Assembly (NCBI GenBank): GCA_002708265.1
Contig: PANA01000004.1
Span: 124,001 to 188,000, forward strand
Source of the DNA: Legionellales bacterium
GTDB lineage: Bacteria > Pseudomonadota > Gammaproteobacteria > Berkiellales > Berkiellaceae
Direction of reading: 5' to 3'
DNA: 64,000 nucleotides
Every line of letters starts with the position of its first letter. Position 1 is the first letter of the stretch. The notes beneath the pieces are model-generated. The model was not told where the DNA came from and did no database searches. It saw only the letters and a program-made list of their open reading frames with translations. Positions 38,252 through 47,607 of this stretch are shown piece by piece. Made by a program: the position numbers and the translations under genes.

Positions 38252-38521
38252 ATGACTTTATCTGTCGAAGCTAAGGCCCAGATTGTGGGTAAGTACCGAC
38301 AATCTGATGGCGACACCGGCTCACCCCAAGTGCAGGTGGCTTTGTTGACAGCACGGATTGATTACTTGACCCAACACATGAAAGCCAACAAGAAAGACAA
38401 GCACTCTCGTCGTGGTTTAATGGCATTGGTCAGCCGTCGACGTCGCCTGCTTGATTACTTGAAAGGAAAGAACGCTGAAGCTTACTTGGGCTTAATTCAA
38501 GATCTTGGCTTGCGTCGTTAA
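38252..38521 (+). CDS. rpsO: 30S ribosomal protein S15
   Basis: 89 residues, exact family length. Contains HxxDxHSRRGL-like [25 protein letters not shown]. It is preceded by a 92-base gap with a small hairpin (GGTGA-GATT-TCACC, about 38196-38211) and AGGAG about ten bases before the ATG. In E. coli rpsO and pnp are co-transcribed and autoregulated; the same order is seen here. Confidence 0.97.
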   Translation: MTLSVEAKAQIVGKYRQSDGDTGSPQVQVALLTARIDYLTQHMKANKKDKHSRRGLMALVSRRRRLLDYLKGKNAEAYLGLIQDLGLRR

Positions 38522-38567
38522 TACGCTTTATGCCGTATTCCACTAATAATTGTTGGGAATCGTAAAC

Positions 38568-40703
38568 ATGTTTACCTCACACACCGTGAAGTCATTTCAG
38601 TATGGCGATCACACTGTCTCTATAGAAACAGGAAAAATTGCCCGCCAAGCCACGGCTGCCGTAATGGTTGATATGGATGGCACATCTGTACTGGTGACTG
38701 TTGTCGCTGAAAAGCAGGCCCAAGAAGGTCGTTCATTTTTTCCTTTAACGGTCATTTACCAAGAGCGAATGTACGCAGCTGGTCGAATTCCGGGTGGTTT
38801 TTTCAAGCGAGAAGGACGTCCTTCTGAAGCTGAAACCCTAACGGCTCGCTTGATTGACAGGCCGATTCGTCCATTATTCCCTAAAGGTTTTATGAACGAA
38901 GTACAGGTTGTTGCAACGGTTATGTCTATTAACCCTCAGGTTAATCCAGACATACCGGCTTTGATTGGTACCTCTGCCGTTTTGGCGCTTTCTGGGATTC
39001 CTTTTGAAGGTCCTGTTGGTGCTGCCCGGGTTGGATTCATTGATAATGAGTTCGTGTTGAACCCAACAGCTGATGAGTTAGTAAATTCTCGTTTGGACTT
39101 AGTTGTTGCTGGAACCGATACATCCGTCTTGATGGTTGAGTCTGAAGCTGACTGCTTAACAGAAGCTCAGATGCTGGAAGCAGTTGTCTTTGGTCATGGT
39201 CATATGCAAACAGCTATTCAAGCAATTAAAGAGTTAGCCGCTGAAGCCGGAAAACCTACATGGGAGTGGACGCCACAAGCTGTGAATGCTGCTTTAGAAG
39301 CAGATATTCAGCAGATGGTTAAAGAGGAAATCGGCGCTGCTTACTTAATCAAAGATAAGATGGAACGACAGTCTCGTTTAGGTGAAATTCAAGAACAGGT
39401 GCTTGCTAAGTATGCTGATGATGAAAGCATCGATGATGACCAAATTAAATCAATCGTTTCTTCTATTGAGAGTAAAGTTGTTCGTTCACGAATTCTTGAA
39501 GGCGAGCCACGTATTGATGGCCGTGATCTAGAAACAGTTAGACCAATTTCGATTGAAACAGGTGTTCTTCCTCGTACTCATGGAAGTGCCTTGTTCACCC
39601 GTGGTGAAACTCAGGCTATCGTGGTTGCAACGTTAGGTACTCAGCGTGATGCTCAGGTAATTGATGCAGCAGCAGGTGAGAAAAAAGATGCATTTATGTT
39701 GCATTATAACTTCCCTCCTTACTGTGTTGGTGAAACAGGTATGATGGGGTCTCCTAAGCGTCGTGAAATTGGTCATGGTCGTCTTGCTAAAAGAGCGATT
39801 GCACCAGTTCTACCCGATGCTGAAGCTTACCCTTATGCACTGCGTGTAGTTTCTGAAATTACTGAGTCTAATGGTTCTAGTTCAATGGCAAGTGTTTGTG
39901 GAACCTCTTTGGCATTAATGGATGCCGGTGTTCCTTTAAAAGCACCAGTCGCTGGTATTGCGATGGGGTTAATTAAGGAAGAAGAGCGATTTGCTGTTTT
40001 AACAGATATTCTAGGCGATGAAGATCACTTAGGCGATATGGACTTTAAAGTTGCTGGTACAAATGCAGGTGTTACTGCCTTGCAAATGGACATCAAGATT
40101 AAAGGTATTACTAAAGAAGTGATGACAGCTGCATTAGAGCAAGCTAAAGCGGCTCGTATGCACATTCTAGGTTGCATGAGCAAAGTTCTTTCTCAGCCAA
40201 GAGAAGAAATGTCAGAGTTCGCTCCTCGGATGTTAACCTTTAAAATCAATCCACAGAAAATCAGAGATGTTATTGGTAAAGGTGGTGCTACCATTCGCCA
40301 GTTAACAGAAGACTCTGGTGCAAGCATTGATATTACTGATGATGGTTTAGTGAGTATCGTTGCTGCTGATCAACACAGCGCTGATAAAGTTTTTGCTGAC
40401 ATTGAGCGTTTAACCGCTGAAGTTGAAGTTGGCAAAATCTATGAAGGCCCTGTGGCTAGAATTGCTGATTTTGGTGCTTTTGTCACAGTTCTTCCTGGAA
40501 AAGATGGTCTGGTTCATATTTCTCAAATCTCACAAGAAAGAGTTGAGAACGTGACCGATGTTCTTTCTGAAGGGCAAGTTGTTAGAGTGAAAGTGTTAGA
40601 AATCGATCGTCAAGGTCGTCTAAGACTCAGCATGAAGGCAATTGCTGAAGAAGAAGCTGGTGCACCTGAAGCATCTGCGAATGATGCTGCTGAAGAGCAA
40701 TAG
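38568..40703 (+). CDS. pnp: Polyribonucleotide nucleotidyltransferase (PNPase)
   Basis: 3'-5' phosphorolytic exoribonuclease of the degradosome, 711 residues. Two RNase PH domains ([31 protein letters not shown] and [13 protein letters not shown]...GHGRLAKRA) are followed by KH ([20 protein letters not shown]) and S1 ([33 protein letters not shown]). ATG 38568 begins the conserved [14 protein letters not shown] small stem (AATACG/CGTATT, 38520-38539) sits between rpsO and pnp where RNase III autoregulates pnp in E. coli; similar control here is only a suggestion. Confidence 0.97.
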   Translation: MFTSHTVKSFQYGDHTVSIETGKIARQATAAVMVDMDGTSVLVTVVAEKQAQEGRSFFPLTVIYQERMYAAGRIPGGFFKREGRPSEAETLTARLIDRPIRPLFPKGFMNEVQVVATVMSINPQVNPDIPALIGTSAVLALSGIPFEGPVGAARVGFIDNEFVLNPTADELVNSRLDLVVAGTDTSVLMVESEADCLTEAQMLEAVVFGHGHMQTAIQAIKELAAEAGKPTWEWTPQAVNAALEADIQQMVKEEIGAAYLIKDKMERQSRLGEIQEQVLAKYADDESIDDDQIKSIVSSIESKVVRSRILEGEPRIDGRDLETVRPISIETGVLPRTHGSALFTRGETQAIVVATLGTQRDAQVIDAAAGEKKDAFMLHYNFPPYCVGETGMMGSPKRREIGHGRLAKRAIAPVLPDAEAYPYALRVVSEITESNGSSSMASVCGTSLALMDAGVPLKAPVAGIAMGLIKEEERFAVLTDILGDEDHLGDMDFKVAGTNAGVTALQMDIKIKGITKEVMTAALEQAKAARMHILGCMSKVLSQPREEMSEFAPRMLTFKINPQKIRDVIGKGGATIRQLTEDSGASIDITDDGLVSIVAADQHSADKVFADIERLTAEVEVGKIYEGPVARIADFGAFVTVLPGKDGLVHISQISQERVENVTDVLSEGQVVRVKVLEIDRQGRLRLSMKAIAEEEAGAPEASANDAAEEQ

Positions 40704-40712
40704 TTGCTGAGG

Positions 40713-41483
40713 TTAATCCCATTTTGGTCGATATTTGTCGACCAAAATGGTGGCTACCTCATAGCAAATATGAGCAAGCATCACTGCAAGTATCCCGTGA
40801 TCGACAAATATCCACCCAAAGACACATCCCACTCCAGACCCTACTAACCAAACAACAAACAAGTCTGCGCCTGTAACACTTCTGTATAGTGAATATAAAT
40901 TTGGTAGCCGGCTAGCAGCGTAAAAGATTGCGCTAAAAAATACAGCAACAAATTGTACCCACCAAACTTTGCCGAAAAATACATCAAAGAGACCATATAC
41001 AAAAGATAACACACCCCACCGGATAACTACTTCCGTTAGTATTCCTTCGAAGAGTAAGCGTGGAACAACGCCTTGGCATTGACGTAGCTGCGTCAAAATC
41101 GAAACCACTCTTTCAGGAATTAATATTGGGTAAACAAATATAAAAAACAAACTCATGATGAATCCAGCATGAAGCCCAATTACCATGGAGGGTCGAAGAT
41201 GGGACCACAGATCAGGCCAGTAAATGCTGTTTTCAATAATCATTGTTAGGACAGGCGCTAAGTTAATATCTGTCCACTGATTCACAATCACGCCTATTGC
41301 AGTCGCAACAAGTAGTTTAGCGAATAACTGAAGGAAAACGTGCGCGTATAAAGGTGTTCCTATGTTAAGAGATGGGTCGTTGCCTTGTTGCGCTGCATAA
41401 AATCGAATTAAAGCACCGCAGCTTGCCAAAATAGCGATCGTCCCCAGCCCCATAAGCAGTACAAACAGATAAATACTGGTCAT
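40713..41483 (-). CDS. CPBP-like polytopic membrane protein, possible divergent CAAX-type protease
   Basis: 256 residues with about seven or eight membrane helices. The region FEGILTEVVIRWGVL (about 145-159) resembles motif 1 (EExxxR) of CPBP/CAAX proteases but only the second Glu (151) and Arg155 are kept. FYAASRLPN stands where FxxxH is expected, and AHICYE (His238) where HxxxN/D is expected. So it is either a variant or an inactive relative. CPBP proteins often lie beside bacteriocin genes as immunity or processing factors, and here the leader peptide at 41611-41844 is immediately upstream on the same strand. AAAGGA lies eight bases before the ATG. Assignment is tentative. Confidence 0.55.
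   Translation of the reverse strand: MTSIYLFVLLMGLGTIAILASCGALIRFYAAQQGNDPSLNIGTPLYAHVFLQLFAKLLVATAIGVIVNQWTDINLAPVLTMIIENSIYWPDLWSHLRPSMVIGLHAGFIMSLFFIFVYPILIPERVVSILTQLRQCQGVVPRLLFEGILTEVVIRWGVLSFVYGLFDVFFGKVWWVQFVAVFFSAIFYAASRLPNLYSLYRSVTGADLFVVWLVGSGVGCVFGWIFVDHGILAVMLAHICYEVATILVDKYRPKWD
40719..40750. terminator. Perfect hairpin shared by the ends of pnp and the CPBP-like gene
   Basis: CCATTTTGGTCGA (40719-40731), loop TATTTG, and the exact reverse complement (40738-40750). It lies 15 bases after the pnp stop and inside the last codons of the convergent gene. The 13-bp stem would end or stabilise both transcripts. There is no T run, so its role as terminator is inferred. Confidence 0.55.
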
Positions 41484-41570
41484 AAAAAAATCCTTTTAGA
41501 CTATTAATAAGACTAGCACATTCGTATTTAAGATAAGGTAAGTAAGATAGGCTAAGAGAAAAGGGAAATG

Positions 41571-41598
41571 CGCTCTTCGCTGTGGACAGCGAAGAGCG
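41571..41598 (-). terminator. Hairpin terminator after the orphan leader peptide gene
   Basis: CGCTCTTCGCTGT (41571-41583) and ACAGCGAAGAGCG (41586-41598) form a 13-bp perfect stem. On the minus strand it starts 13 bases after the peptide stop at 41611 and is followed by a pyrimidine-rich stretch (CATTTCCCTTTTC). Partial readthrough into the CPBP-like gene is possible. Confidence 0.65.
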
Positions 41599-41610
41599 AC
41601 AAGACGGTAA

Positions 41611-41844
41611 TTATTCTTCTACTGGCACAAGTGAAGCGACTGAGTCAGCCATTGTGTGAGAAAGAATAGCAACCAAACCACCGAAAAGGGCAGCAGTGAT
41701 AACGCCACCGACACCAGGTGTTTGCGCTAGAGCAGCATTGAAAGCTGAGCTAATGGTTCCATTAACACCGTGGTAAACGATATCTTGAGACGAAATTGTA
41801 CCAGCAGAAACATTTTGGCACTCAAATGAGTTTAATTCACGCAT
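41611..41844 (-). CDS. Orphan leader-bearing small peptide precursor (microcin-like), peptide F
   Basis: 77 residues. The leader MRELNSFECQNVSAG is nearly that of peptide A (both have ECQxVSA) and fits the Arg2, Leu4, Glu8, Val12, small14-small15 alignment. The predicted 62-residue mature part has no cysteines, is Gly/Ala-rich and amphipathic to hydrophobic (GVGGVITAALFGGLVAIL, about 44-61), and ends VPVEE. It resembles class II microcins or bacteriocins. AAGGGAA is about eight bases upstream of the ATG. No exporter is adjacent; the C39 exporter at 24144-26276 is the likely partner. Exact function is unknown. Confidence 0.72.
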   Translation of the reverse strand: MRELNSFECQNVSAGTISSQDIVYHGVNGTISSAFNAALAQTPGVGGVITAALFGGLVAILSHTMADSVASLVPVEE

Positions 41845-41974
41845 AATAATTCCCTTTTATAATATTGGTTATAGTAACCGTTATGAGAAGGGCCCAAGTG
41901 ATGAGCCCGTTAGGCGCTAGAATAACAAAAATTATCGATTAACGTGAAGTTTTCAATCATTTTTGTTGAAGCCT

Positions 41975-43240
41975 CTAGCTATCCGTTAATGACCATGGCG
42001 CGCATTTCTTCGCAACGGTCTCTGGGCGATAAAAAGCATAATCAGGCAAACCATCTGAAAAAGGTGGGTATGACTCTCCCTGAATCAACGGTCTAAGATA
42101 TTTTAAACCTGCCTCTGTCACACCAAAACCATCTTCAGTAATGAAATCCCTGGGCATAAATTTTTCTTTGTTTGCTACTTCGCTAAGAGGTACTTTGCCG
42201 ACGCGCCATTCGTAGGGCATATCTTGAATTCTTTCAATGATCGGCATAACCGCATTCTCACCAGCTAAGGCAAACTCAACAGCAGCTTGTCCTAATGCAT
42301 AAGCTTGTTCAACATCGGTTGCAGAAGCTATATGACGTGCAGAACGTTGACAGTAATCTGCAACGGCCCAATGATATTTTAAACCTAAAGATTTTTTAAT
42401 GATTTCAGCAAGGGTGGGGGCTAATCCTCCTAGCTGAGCATGTCCAAAAGCATCTTTTCGATCAGAAGCGGCTAAAAATTGGCCAGAACTATCACGAACA
42501 CCTTCAGAGGCAACAATAGAACAAAAGCCATGTTTTTCCACTGCCGTGGAAACTGCCTTTAAAAATTTTGCTTCATCAAATGGAATCTCCGGAAACAAAA
42601 TAATGTGAGGGCCACCAGAAGCTGTTTTTTGCGCTAGTGCCGCAGAAGCAGCAATCCATCCAGCATGACGCCCCATGACTTCCAAGATAAATACTTTAGT
42701 TGAAGTCTCTGCCATAGAGGCAACATCTAAACTGGCTTCTTGTGCAGAAACAGCGACATACTTTGCAACTGAACCAAAGCCAGGGCAGGCATCTGTAAAG
42801 GGTAAATCATTATCAACAGTTTTGGGGATTCCAATGCAGGTTAAAGGATGCCCCAAAGAGGCACTTAATTGTGAAACCTTATCTGCTGTATCTTGTGAGT
42901 CACCACCACCATTGTAAAAAAAGTAACCAATATCGTGCGCTGAAAATACTTCGATTAAACGACGGTATTCTGATTCATTTTCAGATAAGGATTTGAGTTT
43001 GTAGCGACAGGAGCCAAAAGCGCCACCTGGCGTGTGGTACAATGCTCGAATGTCTTCATCAGAAAATTGTCGTGTATCGATGAGAGATTCATGAAGAGCG
43101 CCAAGGATCCCATTTCTGCCGGCAAAAACAGTGCCAATTTTTCCAGCGTTCTTTCGAGCAGTTTCGATAACACCGCAAGCAGAAGCATTAATTACGGCTG
43201 TAACACCGCCTGATTGAGCGTAAAAAGCATTTTTAGCCAT
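41975..43240 (-). CDS. PPi-dependent 6-phosphofructokinase
   Basis: 421 residues. Phosphorylates fructose-6-phosphate, with pyrophosphate as likely donor; such enzymes also run in reverse. The start YAQSGGVTAVINAS and GRNGILGAL are phosphofructokinase motifs. At the nucleotide site the sequence is GGGDS (111-115) where ATP enzymes have GGDGS, and PKTVDND (139-145) has Lys where ATP enzymes have Gly. Both changes mark PPi use. MGRHAGWIAA follows. The ATG at 43240 has AGGAG eight bases upstream; a longer frame to 43288 is not supported. Confidence 0.88.
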   Translation of the reverse strand: MAKNAFYAQSGGVTAVINASACGVIETARKNAGKIGTVFAGRNGILGALHESLIDTRQFSDEDIRALYHTPGGAFGSCRYKLKSLSENESEYRRLIEVFSAHDIGYFFYNGGGDSQDTADKVSQLSASLGHPLTCIGIPKTVDNDLPFTDACPGFGSVAKYVAVSAQEASLDVASMAETSTKVFILEVMGRHAGWIAASAALAQKTASGGPHIILFPEIPFDEAKFLKAVSTAVEKHGFCSIVASEGVRDSSGQFLAASDRKDAFGHAQLGGLAPTLAEIIKKSLGLKYHWAVADYCQRSARHIASATDVEQAYALGQAAVEFALAGENAVMPIIERIQDMPYEWRVGKVPLSEVANKEKFMPRDFITEDGFGVTEAGLKYLRPLIQGESYPPFSDGLPDYAFYRPETVAKKCAPWSLTDS

Positions 43241-43329
43241 AGATCTGGCTCCTAGTGGTTTGTAACGGAATCTGGCCAATATACCCAAATTATGCTAAAA
43301 ACCCAATGTGCCCTGAAGCTTTACAACTT

Positions 43330-43857
43330 ATGATATACCGTATTTTCAAACAGTTAGCTGACATTTCTTTTCTTCGGGACAGTCCTGAGTCTTTGCCATA
43401 CCATCATGGCGCTTTAGCGATTGTATTAATACTAAACTTTGCTTGGCGTTTTGTTGGGGTATTAGGTGAGCTAGGCCCACTCTGGTCTAGCTATATTGCA
43501 CTGGTTCCCATGATACTGATGGCGATATTGCTACAGCTATTACTAAAAGCGAGATCTCAAGAAGAACGATTTCTGAAGATGTATTTTGCACTTCAGGGAA
43601 CAGCTGTTTTCGTCGGGATGATGAGTTGGTCAATGTTCATGTTATTAACAGCTATTCAAGGCGGACAGTTTATTTTTATTTTGGCCAGCTTTTGGCAGAT
43701 TTTAATTGTTGGGCACATTTTTCAAAAAGGATGTGAACTAACAAAATGGCAAGGAATTGGAATCGGTTTTCTCTTTATGATGACAGTTGTCTTTTTTTCG
43801 ATTCCAGTATTCAGTCTTTTGGGCGGCATTCATGCTGATGGCTCGTTAGTTCAGTAA
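43330..43857 (+). CDS. Hypothetical inner-membrane protein upstream of mpl
   Basis: About 175 residues with four or five hydrophobic helices (about 27-46, 52-72, 85-108, 113-131, 140-165). No family or catalytic motif recognised. An in-frame ATG at 43306 is an alternative start; neither has a strong ribosome site. It ends 14 bases before mpl, so it is probably in the same transcript. The gene is divergent from the phosphofructokinase. Confidence 0.65.
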   Translation: MIYRIFKQLADISFLRDSPESLPYHHGALAIVLILNFAWRFVGVLGELGPLWSSYIALVPMILMAILLQLLLKARSQEERFLKMYFALQGTAVFVGMMSWSMFMLLTAIQGGQFIFILASFWQILIVGHIFQKGCELTKWQGIGIGFLFMMTVVFFSIPVFSLLGGIHADGSLVQ

Positions 43858-43871
43858 AGCAAGGAAGAGGT

Positions 43872-45233
43872 ATGCGAATAGTCATTCTAGGGATTGGTGG
43901 GACATTTATGGCAGGTTTAGCGACAATGGCGCAATCTGCTGGGCATCAGGTCATCGGGTTTGATAACCCATTATATCCACCCATGTCTGATTTACTTCAA
44001 AACGCTAATATTCCTGTTTTACCGCTGGACGATCCTGAGCAACTATGGGCCTCAAGTCCAGATTTAGTGCTTGTTGGGAATGTTTTTTCTCGAGGACATC
44101 CCTTTATCGAAGCATTGATGAACAGTCAAATCCCATTCACTTCAGCGCCGCAGTGGCTAGCAAGCACATTACTAAAAGATAAAACAGTTCTCGCTGTAAC
44201 GGGAACGCATGGCAAGACGACTACCAGCAGTATGCTTGCTTGGTGTTTGGAAAAAGCTGGACTGAACCCCGGGTTTCTTATCGGCGGGATACCAGAAAAT
44301 TTTGGTTATAGTGCTCGGCTAACAGATAGCCCTTACTTTGTAATAGAGGCCGATGAGTATGACACTGCCTTTTTTGACAAAAGGCCAAAATTTTTACACC
44401 TGTTTCCTAAAGTGCTCCTAGTAAATCCAATTGAGCACGATCATGTGGATATTTATCCTGATTTACAAAGTATTGAACGACAGTTTCAATTGCTTCTTCG
44501 AAACGTACCATCTGAAGGGGCATTGATAGCGAATCCTAAAACACCAGCCTCGCAACGTTTGGTTGCCAATAACCAACTGTTGCCTGTAGAAACGATTGGA
44601 CCTAAGGGCGATTGGCAGTATCAGTCTGCTTTAAAAGGGTGGACGGCATCTAAAAACGGCACTGATTTAACAACAATTGATTGGTCAATTTTAGGTCATC
44701 ACAACAAAGAAAATGCTTTAATGGTTATGGCCGCTTGTGAAAAGTGCGGACTCACACCAGAAGAAGTAAAGCCTGGGTTGGAATCCTTTAAGTCAGTAAA
44801 ACGTCGTTATGAAGTCGTTGCGCAAAAAGCAGGAACCGTGTTTGTTGATGACTTTGCTCACCACCCAAGTGCGATTGAAGTAACTGTTGAAGGGCTTCGT
44901 GATTTTTATCCAGAAAAGTCAGTTGTTGCTATCGTTGATTTGGGCACTCGGAGTATGCAGCAGGGCGCCTACCAGCTTGAACAATGGGTTAGTGCTTTAG
45001 ATAAAGCTGATAAAGTGTTTTTTCATGCATCGAGAGAGCTGAATTGGTCTTTGTCTGAACTCATTGCAAAACTTCCAGGAGAGTGTCATGTGGTTTCAAA
45101 TGACGAGCAGTTGCTGGAAACACTACCGAGTCAGCTAAAGGGGAATGAAGTGGTTTGTATGATGAGTAATACCCGCTTTAACCAAGCATTACGCAGCCTG
45201 GCTAAAGCAGTATCGGCAGAAACGGTTAATTAA
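43872..45233 (+). CDS. mpl: UDP-N-acetylmuramate:L-alanyl-gamma-D-glutamyl-meso-diaminopimelate ligase
   Basis: Murein-recycling ligase that attaches the recovered tripeptide to UDP-MurNAc; 453 residues, a Mur ligase. Seen: N-terminal ILGIGGTFMAGLATMAQSAGH, ATP loop VTGTHGKTTTSSMLAW, EADEYDTAFFDKRPKF specific for Mpl over MurC, and FVDDFAHHPSAIEVTVEGL. GGAAGAGG precedes the ATG. The 3' end overlaps the convergent PAP2 gene by eight bases. Confidence 0.95.
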   Translation: MRIVILGIGGTFMAGLATMAQSAGHQVIGFDNPLYPPMSDLLQNANIPVLPLDDPEQLWASSPDLVLVGNVFSRGHPFIEALMNSQIPFTSAPQWLASTLLKDKTVLAVTGTHGKTTTSSMLAWCLEKAGLNPGFLIGGIPENFGYSARLTDSPYFVIEADEYDTAFFDKRPKFLHLFPKVLLVNPIEHDHVDIYPDLQSIERQFQLLLRNVPSEGALIANPKTPASQRLVANNQLLPVETIGPKGDWQYQSALKGWTASKNGTDLTTIDWSILGHHNKENALMVMAACEKCGLTPEEVKPGLESFKSVKRRYEVVAQKAGTVFVDDFAHHPSAIEVTVEGLRDFYPEKSVVAIVDLGTRSMQQGAYQLEQWVSALDKADKVFFHASRELNWSLSELIAKLPGECHVVSNDEQLLETLPSQLKGNEVVCMMSNTRFNQALRSLAKAVSAETVN

Positions 45234-45996
45234 AGCATTGGGCATCTGAATGCTGAGCCACTTGAATAAAGGGCGTATAGGCATACATTTCGCCTGAAAA
45301 GTGATTAGATAAATATTGGCCAGCAAATACGCCCCATAAGCAAATCACAATTGGATAGACTGCTGTTGGAATGGGCTCAGAGGGCTTGCAGTACTTAATC
45401 ACTAAGTGTGACCAGGCAGCTGCTAAGAATAAAGCGCCAGCAATGTCAGTTAGCCAGTGAGCCGTCAGATAGAGTCGCGCCCATGCCAAGGCAGCAAGAC
45501 TCAATGCAAAAACAATCGTTAAGGGCATCTTAAGCTTTTTATTTGCAAGGGTTATCATCGCTAGCCCTATAACGGTAAATGCTGCTACATGGCGAGAGGG
45601 GAAGCTATAACTAGCTTTAAGTCCCATGTGCGCAATCAGCGCCCAGTCTGGTCGTAAAGAGGTAAAGTTTTCTTTTAAGAACTGACAGGTCCAAAAAATA
45701 GGCCATGTTAGTGTTGAGACATACGCTACAGCATCCCAACGCCTTAATAAGGCTAAAATAAGGGTGTAAGCTATAACAACCTTCACAAATACTGACTTAT
45801 GCCCGAAAGTACTAATGGCGATTGCTGCTGATTTTAAGCTCGTGTCATAAAAAGACGTAAAAAAGCTCAAAACGGCAGCATTGATCTTAATAACACTTGG
45901 CGATTGAGAGCCTACCAGTATCAAACACAGTAAAAATAATGAAAAACAACTAATTGATAAAAGAGGTCCGTTTATCCTTAGCCGGGATTTAATCAC
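45226..45996 (-). CDS. PAP2-superfamily membrane phosphatase
   Basis: 256 residues, about six membrane helices. The three phosphatase motifs are present: KENFTSLRP (KxxxxxxRP), SFPSRHVAAF (PSxH) and ARLYLTAHWLTDIAGA (SRxxxxxHxxxD variant with Ala for Ser). Likely substrates are lipid phosphates such as undecaprenyl pyrophosphate or phosphatidylglycerol phosphate. It is the last gene of lipB-lipA-deformylase-PAP2, overlapping the previous gene by four bases. Confidence 0.85.
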   Translation of the reverse strand: MIKSRLRINGPLLSISCFSLFLLCLILVGSQSPSVIKINAAVLSFFTSFYDTSLKSAAIAISTFGHKSVFVKVVIAYTLILALLRRWDAVAYVSTLTWPIFWTCQFLKENFTSLRPDWALIAHMGLKASYSFPSRHVAAFTVIGLAMITLANKKLKMPLTIVFALSLAALAWARLYLTAHWLTDIAGALFLAAAWSHLVIKYCKPSEPIPTAVYPIVICLWGVFAGQYLSNHFSGEMYAYTPFIQVAQHSDAQCFN

Positions 45997-46682
45997 GATT
46001 TTTTCTCCTCAGAAATACTTGGCGCACTGAGTTGTTGGTAGAGGGCTTTTTGCTCAGGTGTTAATTCAGCTAAGCGTGCCGCTCTCATCTCTTCGCGTGT
46101 CCCATGCGTTGTTTCTTTCGTTAAGCGATCTACCATCAAAGTACCTCGGATATGATCGGTTTCATGTTGAGCTACTCTAGCGAAAAATCCTTCAACTAGT
46201 TCATGGTGCCACTGACCTTCGATATCTTGATATCGAAACAAAATACGATCGAAGCGGGGAACTTTTCCAACTAAGGAATTAACCGAAAAACACCCCTCCC
46301 AGTCGAGCACAACTTGTGCATCAAGCGTCGGTTCATAACTGGGGTTAATATATATCTGGCGAGGATGCAGGGTATCCACGCCACGCAAAAGAGCCGCTGC
46401 TTGATCGATTTCAATCATAACAATCTGACGAGAATATCCAATCTGTGGTGCAGCAAGCCCAACACCAGCCTCACCGTCTGCTGCAGAGCATAATGCTTTA
46501 ATAATTGATTTGTCAGCGTCAGACAATGGAAAAGATACTGGTTGAGCATACTTTCTTAAAATTATTGCCTGATCGGGGTTTTCTATTTCATAGAATGGTG
46601 GTTTTGGATCTTGTAAACTTGCCATGGCTACTCCAGAAATAAAAAGCACCAATAACATAAATGTTTTACGCAACATGTCCAC
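45993..46682 (-). CDS. Peptide deformylase-family protein with signal peptide
   Basis: 229 residues. All three deformylase motifs are intact: [10 protein letters not shown] (73-82), EGCFSV (Cys131) and QHETDH (His173, Glu174, His177), so the metal site is complete. Unusually, the N-terminus is a basic then hydrophobic stretch ending AMA (about residues 4-21), a typical Sec signal peptide, followed by a proline-rich linker. Normal deformylase acts on nascent chains in the cytoplasm, so an exported one must have another substrate. The start ATG lies within the end of lipA (17-base overlap); a second ATG is at 46676. A C-terminal helical extension (about 190-229) is also present. Confidence 0.88.
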   Translation of the reverse strand: MDMLRKTFMLLVLFISGVAMASLQDPKPPFYEIENPDQAIILRKYAQPVSFPLSDADKSIIKALCSAADGEAGVGLAAPQIGYSRQIVMIEIDQAAALLRGVDTLHPRQIYINPSYEPTLDAQVVLDWEGCFSVNSLVGKVPRFDRILFRYQDIEGQWHHELVEGFFARVAQHETDHIRGTLMVDRLTKETTHGTREEMRAARLAELTPEQKALYQQLSAPSISEEKKS

Positions 46683-47607
46683 CTTCAGCTTGAATATCTG
46701 CGTGGTATGAAGAGCGAACTAGCGGACCACTTGCAATATTTGCAAAACCCATTTTTTCGCCTATTACTTTAAAGCGCTCAAACTGTTCAGGCGTGACATA
46801 TCGTTCAACCGGGAGGTGAAACTTGCTTGGCTGCAAGTACTGCCCGAGTGTTAACATATCGCAATCATGATCTCTTAGATCTTGCATTACTTCAACAATT
46901 TCTTCATCTGTTTCACCCAGACCTAACATCAAGCCAGACTTGGTTGGGATCTCGGGAAAACGAGCTTTAAAGTGTTTGATTAAGTTTAGTGACCATTGGT
47001 AATCAGAGCCTGGTCGTGCTTGTTTATAGAGACGGGGAACAGTTTCTAAGTTGTGGTTAAAAACATCTGGCAGACCTAATGCAAGGGCATCAAGTGCTTT
47101 GTCCATTCGACCTCTAAAGTCAGGTACGAGAATCTCTATTTTGAGTGTTGGGCTTTTTTCACGAGTCGCATTAATGCACTCAACGAAATGCATAGCACCA
47201 CCATCTCTTAGATCATCTCTGTCAACGGAGGTAATGACCACATAGCGAAGGCCCATTTTTGAAATATTTTCAGCAAGACGCCGCGGCTCATCCGTATCCA
47301 ATGGATCGGGACGGCCATGAGCAACGTCGCAAAAACTACAGCGGCGAGTACATTTGTCACCCATAATCATAAAAGTAGCGGTACCTTTACTAAAGCACTC
47401 ACTCAAGTTCGGGCAAGAGGCCTCTTCACATACTGTGACCAACTTATGTTCTCTTAAGCGGGCTTTTAATTCAGCCACTGCTGAAGAGTTGCTGGCTTTT
47501 ACACGAATCCACTGAGGCTTTTTTTTGAATTCAGTCGTGGGCTCAATTTTGACTGGAATGCGTGCCATTTTGGCTTCAGCGCGCTCTTTCTTAGTAGATG
47601 AAGTCAT
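46666..47607 (-). CDS. lipA: Lipoyl synthase
   Basis: Radical-SAM enzyme that inserts two sulfurs into octanoyl-carrier domains; about 313 residues. The auxiliary cluster motif is [12 protein letters not shown], the radical-SAM motif [13 protein letters not shown], and the C-terminal serine ligand lies in [13 protein letters not shown] 47607 has AAGGA eight bases upstream and overlaps the lipB stop by four bases. A longer frame to 47634 lies inside lipB. Confidence 0.96.
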   Translation of the reverse strand: MTSSTKKERAEAKMARIPVKIEPTTEFKKKPQWIRVKASNSSAVAELKARLREHKLVTVCEEASCPNLSECFSKGTATFMIMGDKCTRRCSFCDVAHGRPDPLDTDEPRRLAENISKMGLRYVVITSVDRDDLRDGGAMHFVECINATREKSPTLKIEILVPDFRGRMDKALDALALGLPDVFNHNLETVPRLYKQARPGSDYQWSLNLIKHFKARFPEIPTKSGLMLGLGETDEEIVEVMQDLRDHDCDMLTLGQYLQPSKFHLPVERYVTPEQFERFKVIGEKMGFANIASGPLVRSSYHADIQAEGGHVA

